Below are positions 57,441-64,000 of a stretch of DNA of 64,000 bases, piece after piece. The stretch lies in the NCBI RefSeq assembly GCF_003097355.1, contig NZ_PYUI01000008.1, forward strand, positions 1-64,000, given 5' to 3'. The translations under genes were made by a program, and so were the position numbers. Within the stretch, counting starts at the first letter, position 1; each line of letters opens with the position of its first letter. The notes beneath the pieces are model-generated. The model did no database searches. It had not been told where the DNA came from and worked only from the letters and a program-made list of their open reading frames with translations. The stretch is from Arthrobacter sp. H-02-3. GTDB taxonomy: Bacteria; Actinomycetota; Actinomycetes; Actinomycetales; Micrococcaceae.

Positions 57441-58058
57441 GTGACGATTGACTGGGACGAAAAAAAGGCCCTGCTGCAGGAGCCGAACATCGCCGCGGTG
57501 ACGCAGCTGTGCGACGAGCTCATGGAAAAGAAGCCTGGATCCGTGGTCCCCTACATCGACCCCGTCCATGACGAGGACGAATGCCGCATTGTCAGCCTGC
57601 ATATCAGCCCCGGCAAGGGCACGGAGTCGGGCTTTGTCTCGCACTTCAACGACGACGAAACGGCCCGCCGCGCCACCTCCATCTACGAGGCCGCAGAGCT
57701 GGACCCCCGCTACGTAATGCCGTGGAACGCCTACCCGTGGGTCCGAGATCCGGACGCCGCATCGGCCCTGAATGTCCAGGAGAAGACGGACGGACTCCGG
57801 CCCTTCCGCCAGTTCCTGAAGATCAACAAGCGCGTCTCGGCCGTCATTGCCCACGGCGCCGACGCCCACTCCTTCCTGACGCTCTTCGAGAAGACCTACC
57901 ATTCCTCGTTGAAGAACCACGGCGTCAAAATCTACAAAGCCACCGCGCTCGGCGGCCGCGCCTTCGCCGTTTCCCCCGCCAAGCAGGAAGAGCTCCTGGC
58001 CAAGAACGTTGAGGTCTACAGGGACGCCATGCAGCGGGCCGGCATCCAGCACCTCTAA
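57441..58058 (+). CDS. Uracil-DNA-glycosylase-like protein
   Basis: 205-residue protein with a GTG start and a GAGGGAG site. It has the plan of the uracil-DNA glycosylase superfamily: a motif-1-like stretch SLHISPGKGTESGFVSHFNDDETARR (about residues 52-77), then PWNAYPW (about 93-99), a central helix and a late His in VIAHGADAHSFL. These match a divergent actinobacterial UDG-like group, but the catalytic Asp/Asn of motif 1 is not clear, so repair activity is unproven. It faces the hipBA operon. Confidence 0.6.
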   Translation: MTIDWDEKKALLQEPNIAAVTQLCDELMEKKPGSVVPYIDPVHDEDECRIVSLHISPGKGTESGFVSHFNDDETARRATSIYEAAELDPRYVMPWNAYPWVRDPDAASALNVQEKTDGLRPFRQFLKINKRVSAVIAHGADAHSFLTLFEKTYHSSLKNHGVKIYKATALGGRAFAVSPAKQEELLAKNVEVYRDAMQRAGIQHL

Positions 58059-58068
58059 GGCCAGGACT

Positions 58069-59313
58069 TCACCCCTCCACCAGCCTGCGCCGGTGTTTGA
58101 GCTCCTTGACCCAATCGCGGGTGACGGCGGCCGAAAACGGCGAGGCGCCGTCGTCGTTCGTCATGGAACTGAACGCCGTACCCGCCTGGAGGTCCGCCAG
58201 CAGCGGCCCCGCGGCCTTCAGCGCCAGCTCCAGCGCCTGAACGGCGGCCCGCTCCGTCAGCCCCATCCCCGCGGCCCAGCCCAAAAAGTGCTTCCGGGAT
58301 ATCCCCGTCCGCTTGCCGTCCAGGGTCAAGGCGAGCGTCTTGTCGCCGTAGACCACGGTGGAGGGGATGTCGTACACCGGCGCAATAGACCATTCGCCGC
58401 CCGGCTGCTGCACCATGGAAACATTTTTGGCGTGCAGGTCCCCATTGCCCGTCAGCCACGCGAACGCCGCCTGGAGGGCCAGATTCCGTAGCGCCGGCAG
58501 CGGCGCCGCGCAGTACGCCGCGAGCGCATGGCACACCTGCCCGTACCCCACGTTGTACTTGTCGGCCGGGTACAGCCCCAGCACCTGCGCCCCGTCCTCG
58601 ACGGCGAGCCGCTGCACGGCATTCGACGGCGCGCCCGCCGCAGCCGTTGAGATGGGCACCCGGTCGAAGCGCTCCACTAGCAGTCCCGGCCGGCCGGAGA
58701 CGTCACGGATCAGCTGGACCCGGCTCAGCGGGATCCGCAGCCGCGCCGCATAGCGGAACATGACGTATTCGTTTTCGACGACGTGCGGGAACTCGGGCGC
58801 GTTGAGCTTGAGGATGTAGCGCCGGCCGGCGCTGGCCACCGGCATGGAGATCATTCCCGCGGACAGCTTGTCCTGCACGCCGGCGAGCGCCACCGGGTCG
58901 ATCAGGCCCGAGTCGCCCAGCAGGGCATCGAAATCCACGGGGGTTCCGGGTTCAAGCTCGACGGCGTGTTCGTCCGGATCCAGCTTCTCCCCGTGGCCCA
59001 CAATTTGCACGTCACCCACCGGATTGGCTCCGGCCGCAATGAGCAGCGACAGATCGTCGTCCACGCTGGTTTTGACGGACCGGCGCAGGGCATTCAGCCG
59101 CCGGCCCTCCGGCAGAAGCCCGGTGAAATACGGCGGAGCCGCGCCCGCCGCTGACAGCACAGGGTCCGCCGTCAGCGGCAGGGAGCTCGCGACGGCAGGT
59201 GCCCCGGACGCCAGATACGCCGGCAGGTAACTGAACCTGGTGCCGCCGTCGTGCCGTTCCAGCCGGGCCGCCAGCACACCGGCCTTGTAGACGTCGGCGA
59301 TGCGGTGCCTCAT
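58069..59313 (-). CDS. hipA: HipA family serine/threonine kinase toxin
   Basis: 414-residue HipA-type toxin kinase. The N-terminal couple_hipA region has FTGLLPEGRRLNALR. The kinase part has the gate/ATP loop AGVQDKLSAGM, the Lys in YILKLNAP, the catalytic LTGNGDLHAKN and the metal-binding APVYDIPSTV. The E. coli enzyme inhibits growth by phosphorylating glutamyl-tRNA synthetase; the target here is unknown. The ATG overlaps the hipB stop (ATGA), as in other hipBA operons. All key residues look intact, so it is probably active. Confidence 0.93.
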   Translation of the reverse strand: MRHRIADVYKAGVLAARLERHDGGTRFSYLPAYLASGAPAVASSLPLTADPVLSAAGAAPPYFTGLLPEGRRLNALRRSVKTSVDDDLSLLIAAGANPVGDVQIVGHGEKLDPDEHAVELEPGTPVDFDALLGDSGLIDPVALAGVQDKLSAGMISMPVASAGRRYILKLNAPEFPHVVENEYVMFRYAARLRIPLSRVQLIRDVSGRPGLLVERFDRVPISTAAAGAPSNAVQRLAVEDGAQVLGLYPADKYNVGYGQVCHALAAYCAAPLPALRNLALQAAFAWLTGNGDLHAKNVSMVQQPGGEWSIAPVYDIPSTVVYGDKTLALTLDGKRTGISRKHFLGWAAGMGLTERAAVQALELALKAAGPLLADLQAGTAFSSMTNDDGASPFSAAVTRDWVKELKHRRRLVEG

Positions 59314-59612
59314 GGCCGGGCGTCCGTACTCTGATCCGGTTCCCCGGGTGCCCGCAGTTCCCCGTGGGCCTGCTGCCCGGCGAGGGCGCGGGCGGCCGCG
59401 CTGGTCCGTGTCTGCACCCGGAGTTCCAGCCCCAGCGTGTCCAGGAGCGCAAGCAGGGAATCCAGTTGCACGGTACGTTTGCCCTGCTCGACGAAACGGA
59501 CGAAGCGTTCGGAGACTCCGGCCAGTTCGGCCAGTTCACGCTGCCCCAGCCGGAGCGAGGCGCGCCGCGCGCGGACCTCCGCAGCGAGCTGGTCCGGAAA
59601 GGACTTCCCCAT
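59310..59612 (-). CDS. hipB: HipB-like XRE antitoxin
   Basis: 100-residue helix-turn-helix antitoxin from the ATG at 59612, which has GGGGAGG eight bases upstream; the ORF opens earlier at 59639. The XRE helix-turn-helix is residues 8-65 (LAAEVRARRASLRLGQRELAELAGVSERFVRFVEQGKRTVQ) and is followed by a Gln/Ala-rich tail. It should neutralise HipA and repress the operon. Inverted 15-bp sites upstream are its probable operators. Confidence 0.93.
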   Translation of the reverse strand: MGKSFPDQLAAEVRARRASLRLGQRELAELAGVSERFVRFVEQGKRTVQLDSLLALLDTLGLELRVQTRTSAAARALAGQQAHGELRAPGEPDQSTDARP

Positions 59613-59662
59613 GACCGCATCCTCCCCTTTGATCACCATGCGTCCGAACGGCCGCCTTCATA

Positions 59663-59746
59663 GGTACGAACGTGCCGCTTTTCCCGCAATCCCAGTGTAG
59701 GGCGGCCGGGCGAGCCCGTACAGAGCCATTTCGGCACGTTCGTACC
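59663..59746. promoter_or_regulatory. Paired hipBA operator sites
   Basis: GGTACGAACGTGCCG (59663-59677) and its exact reverse complement (59732-59746) lie upstream of hipB with centres 69 bases apart. Each site is itself a near-palindrome (GGTACGN-ACGTGCC). The layout fits two HipB dimers binding and bending the promoter. The sites are also within 150 bases of the divergent SDR start. Confidence 0.65.
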
Positions 59747-59875
59747 GGCGGTGCAGGAGGTGTCGGCGCCCCTAGGGTCCAACGGCCCTGCCCGCGCCGG
59801 GGGCCCGACGAGATGCTGGACAAGGGCGGGCGGCGTGCCCGTGCCCGAGCGCGGAGCGGCCCGGAAGGACAAGCC

Positions 59876-60634
59876 ATGGGACGGCTGGACGGCAAAGTGG
59901 CATTGATCAGCGGCGGCGCCCGTGGCATCGGCGGAGCCATGGCCACCCGGATGCTGCAGGAAGGGGCCAAGGTGGTGGTCGGCGATGTCCTGGACGAGGA
60001 CGGCGCTGCGCTGGCGGCCCGGCTGGGCGACGGCGCCCGGTACGTGCACCTGGACGTGACCAAGCCTGCCGACTGGGAGCAGGCCGTGGGCGAGGCCGTC
60101 GACGCCTTTGGCGGGCTCAGCATCCTGGTCAACAACGCCGGAATAGTGAACTTTGGCCGGATCGACGACTATCCGCACGAGCAGTGGGCCCGGATCATCG
60201 AGGTGAACCTCACCGGCGTCTTCAACGGCATCAAAGCTGCCGTGCCGGCCCTGGCCCGCTCCAGTCCCGCCGCCATCATCAACGTCTCATCGATCGCCGG
60301 ACTGCGCGGATACGAACAGCTCGCCGGGTACACGGCATCAAAGTTCGGGGTCCGCGGCCTGACCAAGAGCGCGGCCCTGGATCTCGGCGGCCTGGGCATC
60401 CGCGTCAATTCCGTGCACCCGGGGGTCATCCAGACACCCATGACGGAGGGCATGACCTTCGACACCGGCCACGTCCCGCTGCACCGGGTCGGCCAGCCGA
60501 CGGAAGTTGCGGACCTCGCCGTCTACCTCGCCGCGGACGAATCCTCCTTCGTCACCGGGGCCGAATTCGTGATCGACGGCGGCGAAACCGCGGGGTCGGT
60601 CGCGGCAAACCCGGCCGACGCGCCGGAGAACTAG
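59876..60634 (+). CDS. SDR family oxidoreductase
   Basis: 252-residue classical short-chain dehydrogenase from the ATG at 59876 with GGAAGGA ahead. SGGARGIGGAMATRML is the cofactor motif, VNNAGIVNFGRID the NAG motif, INVSSIAGLRGYEQLAGYTASKFGVRGLTK holds the catalytic Ser, Tyr and Lys, and the C-terminus is GAEFVIDGGE. It resembles 3-alpha(20-beta)-hydroxysteroid and 2,3-butanediol-type dehydrogenases; the substrate is not determined. It is followed 15 bases later by the lactate dehydrogenase gene, so the two are probably one operon. Confidence 0.92.
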   Translation: MGRLDGKVALISGGARGIGGAMATRMLQEGAKVVVGDVLDEDGAALAARLGDGARYVHLDVTKPADWEQAVGEAVDAFGGLSILVNNAGIVNFGRIDDYPHEQWARIIEVNLTGVFNGIKAAVPALARSSPAAIINVSSIAGLRGYEQLAGYTASKFGVRGLTKSAALDLGGLGIRVNSVHPGVIQTPMTEGMTFDTGHVPLHRVGQPTEVADLAVYLAADESSFVTGAEFVIDGGETAGSVAANPADAPEN

Positions 60635-60649
60635 CCCGAAAGGGGCACC

Positions 60650-61606
60650 ATGTCCGGGAAGAGTGGTTCAAAACTGGCGGTGGTCGGCGCCGGAAGCGTC
60701 GGCACCTCCCTCGCTTATGCGGCGCTGATCCGGGGCTCGGCCAGCCACGTCGCCCTGTACGACGTCAACGCCATCAAGGCCGAGGCCGAGGTGCTGGACC
60801 TGGCCCACGGGACGCAGTTTGCCGCCGCGGCGGCCACCGTCACGGGCGGCGGTGACATCTCCGCCACGGAGGGCGCCGACGTCGTGGTCGTGACGGCGGG
60901 CGCCAAACAGGCCCCGGGCCAGACGCGGCTTGACCTGGCCGGCACGAATGTCCGGATCCTCGAGGACCTCATGCCCCGGCTGCTGGAGCATGCCCCGGAC
61001 GCCGTCTATGTGCTCGTCACGAACCCCTGCGACGTCCTGACAGTCGCCGCGCAGAAGATCTCCGGCCTGCCGACGTCGCGCATCTTCTCCTCCGGCACGG
61101 TGCTGGATACCTCCCGGCTCCGCTGGCTGCTGGCCGAACGCGCAGGAGTCTCGCTCACCAGCGTCCACGCCAGCATGGTGGGCGAGCACGGTGACACGGA
61201 GTTCCCCATCTGGTCCGGCGCCACGATCGGCCCGGTCCCCATCCGCAACTGGACCGTCAACGGCGAACGGATCTTCTCCTCCGAACTCCTGGCCGAGACC
61301 GCGCGCGAGGTGACACAGGCCGCGTACAAGGTGATCGCCGGCAAGGGCGCCACCAACTACGCCATCGGGCTGTCCGGTGCACGCATCGTCGAGGCCCTGC
61401 TGCGCGCCGAAAACGCGGTCCTTCCGGTTTCCACGCTGCTCGACGGGCAGTACGGAATCTCCGGTGTGGCGCTCTCACTGCCCAGCATCGTGGGGCACGG
61501 CGGCGTCCTGAAGGTGCTGGACACCCCCATGGACGACGGCGAACTCGCATCCCTCCACCACTCGGCAGAAACGCTGCAGCAGAGCCTGGCGACGCTCGGG
61601 ATCTGA
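60650..61606 (+). CDS. ldh: L-lactate dehydrogenase
   Basis: 318-residue NAD-dependent L-lactate dehydrogenase. The NAD fold is [19 protein letters not shown] (residues 11-29). Catalytic residues appear in [15 protein letters not shown] (Arg), [24 protein letters not shown] (Asp and Arg) and [11 protein letters not shown] (His). The glutamine substrate-specificity position lies in AKQAPGQTR as in true LDH rather than malate dehydrogenase. Coupled to the upstream SDR it interconverts pyruvate and lactate in the cytoplasm. Confidence 0.95.
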   Translation: MSGKSGSKLAVVGAGSVGTSLAYAALIRGSASHVALYDVNAIKAEAEVLDLAHGTQFAAAAATVTGGGDISATEGADVVVVTAGAKQAPGQTRLDLAGTNVRILEDLMPRLLEHAPDAVYVLVTNPCDVLTVAAQKISGLPTSRIFSSGTVLDTSRLRWLLAERAGVSLTSVHASMVGEHGDTEFPIWSGATIGPVPIRNWTVNGERIFSSELLAETAREVTQAAYKVIAGKGATNYAIGLSGARIVEALLRAENAVLPVSTLLDGQYGISGVALSLPSIVGHGGVLKVLDTPMDDGELASLHHSAETLQQSLATLGI

Positions 61607-61737
61607 AGTAGCAGCCTACGGACGGGAACATCGTTCCGCAGCCGGGCGTTGAATCCGGGTACCCTGAAAGTGCCTCCGGGTCACGAGAACGCCGTGAAAC
61701 GGGATGGCAGCCCAACGACCCAGCTAGGAGGATCGCC

Positions 61738-62220
61738 ATGGCCACTGCCCGCGCAGCCGGTGCCGTGCCGGTCCTCCGCCGCGCAGCACTGCTGGCCGGC
61801 ATCCTCGCAGTCATTGCCGGCTTCCTTGGCATGCACATCCTTGCCGGCCTCCACGGAATGCACGGCCAAACCGCCCACCCGGCAAGCGCTTCTAGCGTCA
61901 TGCCCGCCGCCCGGACTCACTCCGGACACTCGCCCGCCGCGGCAGCTCCTGCGGCCCCTCCGGCGTTCGCTACAACGGTGACAGTCGGCGGCACGCCGAT
62001 GCCGGCGTCGTGCACCTGCCAAGGTGGCTGCGCCGAGAAGCCGGCCGCCCATGTGGACTGCACCCCCTCCGTGTCCGGCGTCTCGCTGAGCGTGCCGCCA
62101 CCGGGCACCGCGGTGAAGCGAACCCAGCCCTGGGCGACAGGTGTTGCGGCCCAGTGGGCGCTCTCGGCCCGCATCCCCGGCTCACCCACGCCCAACGATC
62201 TGTCCATTAGCCGAACGTAA
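61738..62220 (+). CDS. DUF6153 family membrane protein
   Basis: 160-residue protein with an excellent TAGGAGG site. A hydrophobic N-terminal helix (about residues 14-38, AALLAGILAVIAGFLGMHIL) is followed by a His-rich stretch (LHGMHGQTAHP, THSGHS) and a periplasmic part with CTCQGGC and one more Cys. The Met/His/Cys-rich composition suggests metal, probably copper, binding. In related genomes such genes often sit next to DUF305 genes, as here. Confidence 0.75.
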   Translation: MATARAAGAVPVLRRAALLAGILAVIAGFLGMHILAGLHGMHGQTAHPASASSVMPAARTHSGHSPAAAAPAAPPAFATTVTVGGTPMPASCTCQGGCAEKPAAHVDCTPSVSGVSLSVPPPGTAVKRTQPWATGVAAQWALSARIPGSPTPNDLSISRT

Positions 62221-62342
62221 ACCCGGGCCCGCGCCGTTGATTTTCCGGCGCCTCTGCATGCCATCGGGGCGCGCCGCCCTCCTGCGCCGCAGCCCGCCCG
62301 ACGCCGGCGTTCCCTGCCGGATTTTCAAAGGACAGATCTGAC

Positions 62343-62951
62343 ATGAAGAAGACCCTCACGATTTCCGCGACCGCCCTCGCCGCCGTCATCGCCCTGGCCG
62401 GTTGCTCCACCGGCTCCGGCTCGAGTTCCGGCAGCACGATGTCCGGAATGGGCAGCGGCAGCATGGCTGCGAGCTCCGCGCCCGCCGCTGCCGGCGCCAC
62501 CCACAACGGCACCGACACGCTCTTTGCCCAGGGCATGATCCCCCACCATGCACAGGCCGTCGAAATGAGCGAGATGATGCTGCAGAAGCAGGGCATGGAC
62601 GCGCGAATCACGGCTCTGGCCGCGAAAATCAAGGCCGCCCAAGGCCCGGAGATCGAGAGAATGACGGGATGGCTCAAGGCCTGGAACGAATCCACGCAGA
62701 CGGCCGGCGGCCACGCCATGTCCGGCATGATGGGCGAGAATGACCTCAAGGAACTCGACGCCGCCCAGGGCACCGAGGCCGCGAAACTCTTCCTGACCCA
62801 GATGATCGCTCACCACGAGGGCGCCGTGGAGATGGCGAACGCGGAGGTCCGCAGCGGCAAGAGCGCCGAGGCCGTCCAGCTGGGCAAGGACATCGCGGCC
62901 GCCCAGACCGCAGAAATCGCCGAAATGAAGGCACTGCTCGCCGCGCTGTAG
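62343..62951 (+). CDS. DUF305 lipoprotein
   Basis: 202-residue exported lipoprotein. The signal peptide ends in the lipobox LAGCS (Cys21), followed by a Ser/Gly/Met-rich linker and a DUF305 domain with two repeats of the pattern QGMIPHHAQAVEM and QMIAHHEGAVEM. The HH pairs and Met clusters fit copper binding, as in CopM-like proteins. It follows the DUF6153 gene by 122 bases in the same direction and may work with it in copper handling outside the membrane. Confidence 0.92.
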   Translation: MKKTLTISATALAAVIALAGCSTGSGSSSGSTMSGMGSGSMAASSAPAAAGATHNGTDTLFAQGMIPHHAQAVEMSEMMLQKQGMDARITALAAKIKAAQGPEIERMTGWLKAWNESTQTAGGHAMSGMMGENDLKELDAAQGTEAAKLFLTQMIAHHEGAVEMANAEVRSGKSAEAVQLGKDIAAAQTAEIAEMKALLAAL

Positions 62952-62960
62952 GCGACGCTG

Positions 62961-62990
62961 GCACCAGAGCACCAGAGCACCAGAGCACCA
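62961..62990. repeat. 8-bp tandem repeat (GCACCAGA, 3.75 copies)
   Basis: GCACCAGA is repeated head to tail just after the DUF305 stop codon, in non-coding sequence. It is a simple slippage repeat with no function I can infer. Confidence 0.9.
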
Positions 62991-63066
62991 ACCGTGACGG
63001 CGGCCCCGGCCCCTGGCAACCGGCCCCCGGGCTGGCGGTCATCCGGCCCCCGGGCCGTCGTCACAG

Positions 63067-63103
63067 TTGACACCAGGTGTGACCCCTGCCATATTTTAAT
63101 GCG
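63067..63103 (+). promoter_or_regulatory. Strong promoter of a probable leaderless gntR gene
   Basis: A perfect TTGACA (63067-63072) is followed after 18-19 bases by the AT-rich TATTTT (63092-63097). The GTG start codon lies six bases after that box, which is where transcription would begin. No Shine-Dalgarno is present, so the mRNA is probably leaderless. ACACCAGGTGT between the two boxes is a palindrome that could hold an operator. Confidence 0.65.
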
Positions 63104-63798
63104 TGAACCTGTCAGACAGCCGGACAGCAGGACAGCCGCTCGCCCGCCTCAGCGCGGCCGAAGCGGTATTCAACGTCCTCCGCTCCGACATCGAATCCGG
63201 CAAGCTCGGCGTCGGCGCCAAGCTGAGCTCCGAGGCAACGCTCGCCCAGGAGTACGGGGTGAGCCGCTCGGTGGTGCGCGAGGCCCTGCGCTCCTGCACC
63301 GCCTTGGGCCTGACCGTCACCAGGACCGGACGTGGCACGTTCGTCGTCGCCAACCACGTGGCAAAGGACCTGGTGCTGGGCCAGTACTCGGCACGCGACC
63401 TCACGGAGGCGCGTCCCCACATCGAGGTTCCTGCCGCCGGCCTTGCCGCGGAACGCCGATCGCCCGAGGAACTGGACACTATGCGGGACATCGTCGCTGC
63501 GATGACCGCCGAGGACGACCCCGAAGTATGGGTGGGCCTGGACTCCAGCTTCCACGCGTTGATCGCACGGGCCAGCCGCAACAAGGTGTTCGAAAACGTC
63601 GTCGCGGACATCCGCGAGGCCCTCGCCTACCAGTCCGAGACACTGAACATGGTGGCGGACCGCAAGCACGCTTCCGACGACGAACACCGGCGCATCCTGG
63701 CCGCTATCGAAGCCGGCGACACGGCGACGGCGCGCATCGCCATGAGCCAACACCTCCACGCCGTTGGCGTCGCCCTCGACTCGATCCTCAACTCCTAA
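63103..63798 (+). CDS. GntR family (FCD) transcriptional regulator
   Basis: 231-residue regulator with a GTG start. The helix-turn-helix FNVLRSDIESGKLGVGAKLSSEATLAQEYGVSRSVVREALRSC is at residues 22-65. The FCD domain has the metal-binding pattern Asp/His in LDSSFHALIARASRN, His in DDEHRRILAAI and His in MSQHLH. It is followed 76 bases later by an asparaginase gene in the same direction, which it may regulate. Confidence 0.92.
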   Translation: MNLSDSRTAGQPLARLSAAEAVFNVLRSDIESGKLGVGAKLSSEATLAQEYGVSRSVVREALRSCTALGLTVTRTGRGTFVVANHVAKDLVLGQYSARDLTEARPHIEVPAAGLAAERRSPEELDTMRDIVAAMTAEDDPEVWVGLDSSFHALIARASRNKVFENVVADIREALAYQSETLNMVADRKHASDDEHRRILAAIEAGDTATARIAMSQHLHAVGVALDSILNS

Positions 63799-63874
63799 CA
63801 GAAGGCACGGCAGGCGCCGGCCACCCCCGCCGGCACCCGACCAGACACCAACAACTCCACCGCCAAAGGACGCA

Positions 63875-64000
63875 ATGATTTCTCCTGCCCTCGCGCACTT
63901 ACCCACCCCGCTGGCCCCGGAACGGCTCCCGCAGCACGCCCCGCTTGCGGTCCAGACCCGCGACGGCCTGGTCGAGAGCGTCCACTACGGCTCCGCGATC
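63875..64000 (+). CDS. L-asparaginase (type II-like), 5' end only
   Basis: The first 42 codons are present (MISPALAHLPTPL..., then HAPLAVQTRDGLVESVHYGSAI), matching the N-terminus of the actinobacterial asparaginase family with VxTRxGxVESVHYG. CAAAGGACGCA precedes the ATG. The rest lies beyond the window edge, so active-site residues cannot be checked. Confidence 0.8.
   Translation, partial: MISPALAHLPTPLAPERLPQHAPLAVQTRDGLVESVHYGSAI

Noticed and set aside
56219-58058. Candidate distant JetD nuclease
   Set aside because: Neither the GIY-YIG-like nor the UDG-like protein has the size or the toprim-like layout expected for JetD.

Overview
The window is high-GC actinobacterial chromosome. The Micrococcaceae-like protein sequences, frequent GTG starts, probable leaderless genes and Arthrobacter/Pseudarthrobacter-style gene neighbourhoods suggest that group; this is inference from the sequence alone. 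I saw no rRNA, tRNA, CRISPR array, insertion sequence or prophage. Most of the window reads as metabolic accessory chromosome made of several compact cassettes.

Layout. 0.2-1 kb: a leftward operon for ribosomal proteins L28, L33 and S14, the latter two of the cysteine-free (zinc-independent) type. 1.4-4.2 kb: a flavin electron-transfer unit (membrane ferric-reductase-like protein, secreted FMN-binding protein, ApbE flavin transferase). 4.2-6.9 kb: two paralogous SGNH hydrolases around a MarR/YciI divergent pair. 6.9-9.6 kb: a LysR regulator, a possible 47-residue leader ORF, and a P450-type ferredoxin with its reductase but no P450. 9.8-10.5 kb: a small protein and an EF-G-binding (FBP) protein. 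10.6-24.8 kb: a diamine to amino acid to glutaryl-CoA catabolic region. It holds an amine oxidase, APC permease, aminoaldehyde dehydrogenase, a GntR regulator with a soluble Cache-domain protein, a CaiB/BaiF CoA-transferase, a PucR regulator, a GabT-type transaminase, glutaryl-CoA dehydrogenase, a semialdehyde dehydrogenase and 3-hydroxyacyl-CoA dehydrogenase. Read together, these could take cadaverine through 5-aminovalerate and glutarate to crotonyl-CoA, and putrescine through GABA to succinate.

24.9-30.9 kb: a three-gene SMC complex (JetA/DUF3375, JetB/DUF4194, JetC) without the JetD nuclease that completes Wadjet anti-plasmid systems. 31.2-40.1 kb: small membrane proteins, a long acyl-CoA dehydrogenase, a YchJ protein, an aldo/keto reductase with an NmrA-like reductase, a sulfite-oxidase-family enzyme with a palindrome on its promoter, and a CtaG-like protein. 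40.1-48.4 kb: a sugar or tetritol locus (RpiB-type isomerase, DhaK-DhaL fusion kinase, SDR, TIM-barrel isomerase, MHS-family transporter, split transketolase, GntR regulator). ACTGT-NN-ACAGT operators lie in the divergent promoter and in front of the regulator gene.

48.4-50.4 kb: an atypical SDR, paired palindromic operators, an EspR-like XRE regulator and a damaged ImmA/IrrE-like metallopeptidase. 50.4-54.4 kb: a DUF4389 membrane protein and a translationally coupled STAS / alcohol dehydrogenase / flavodoxin operon. 54.7-58.1 kb: an amidohydrolase, a GIY-YIG-like protein, a 0.7-kb stretch without a convincing gene, and a uracil-DNA-glycosylase-like protein. 58.1-59.9 kb: a HipBA toxin-antitoxin pair with 15-bp inverted sites upstream. 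59.9-64 kb: an SDR with L-lactate dehydrogenase, a DUF6153/DUF305 pair likely linked to copper, and a GntR regulator followed by the start of an L-asparaginase gene cut by the window edge.

The best candidates for something new are the tetritol-or-apiose locus with its own split transketolase and well-defined operators, the JetD-less JetABC set, the diamine/glutarate region with a motif shared by two promoters, and the XRE/ImmA remnant behind two long palindromes.
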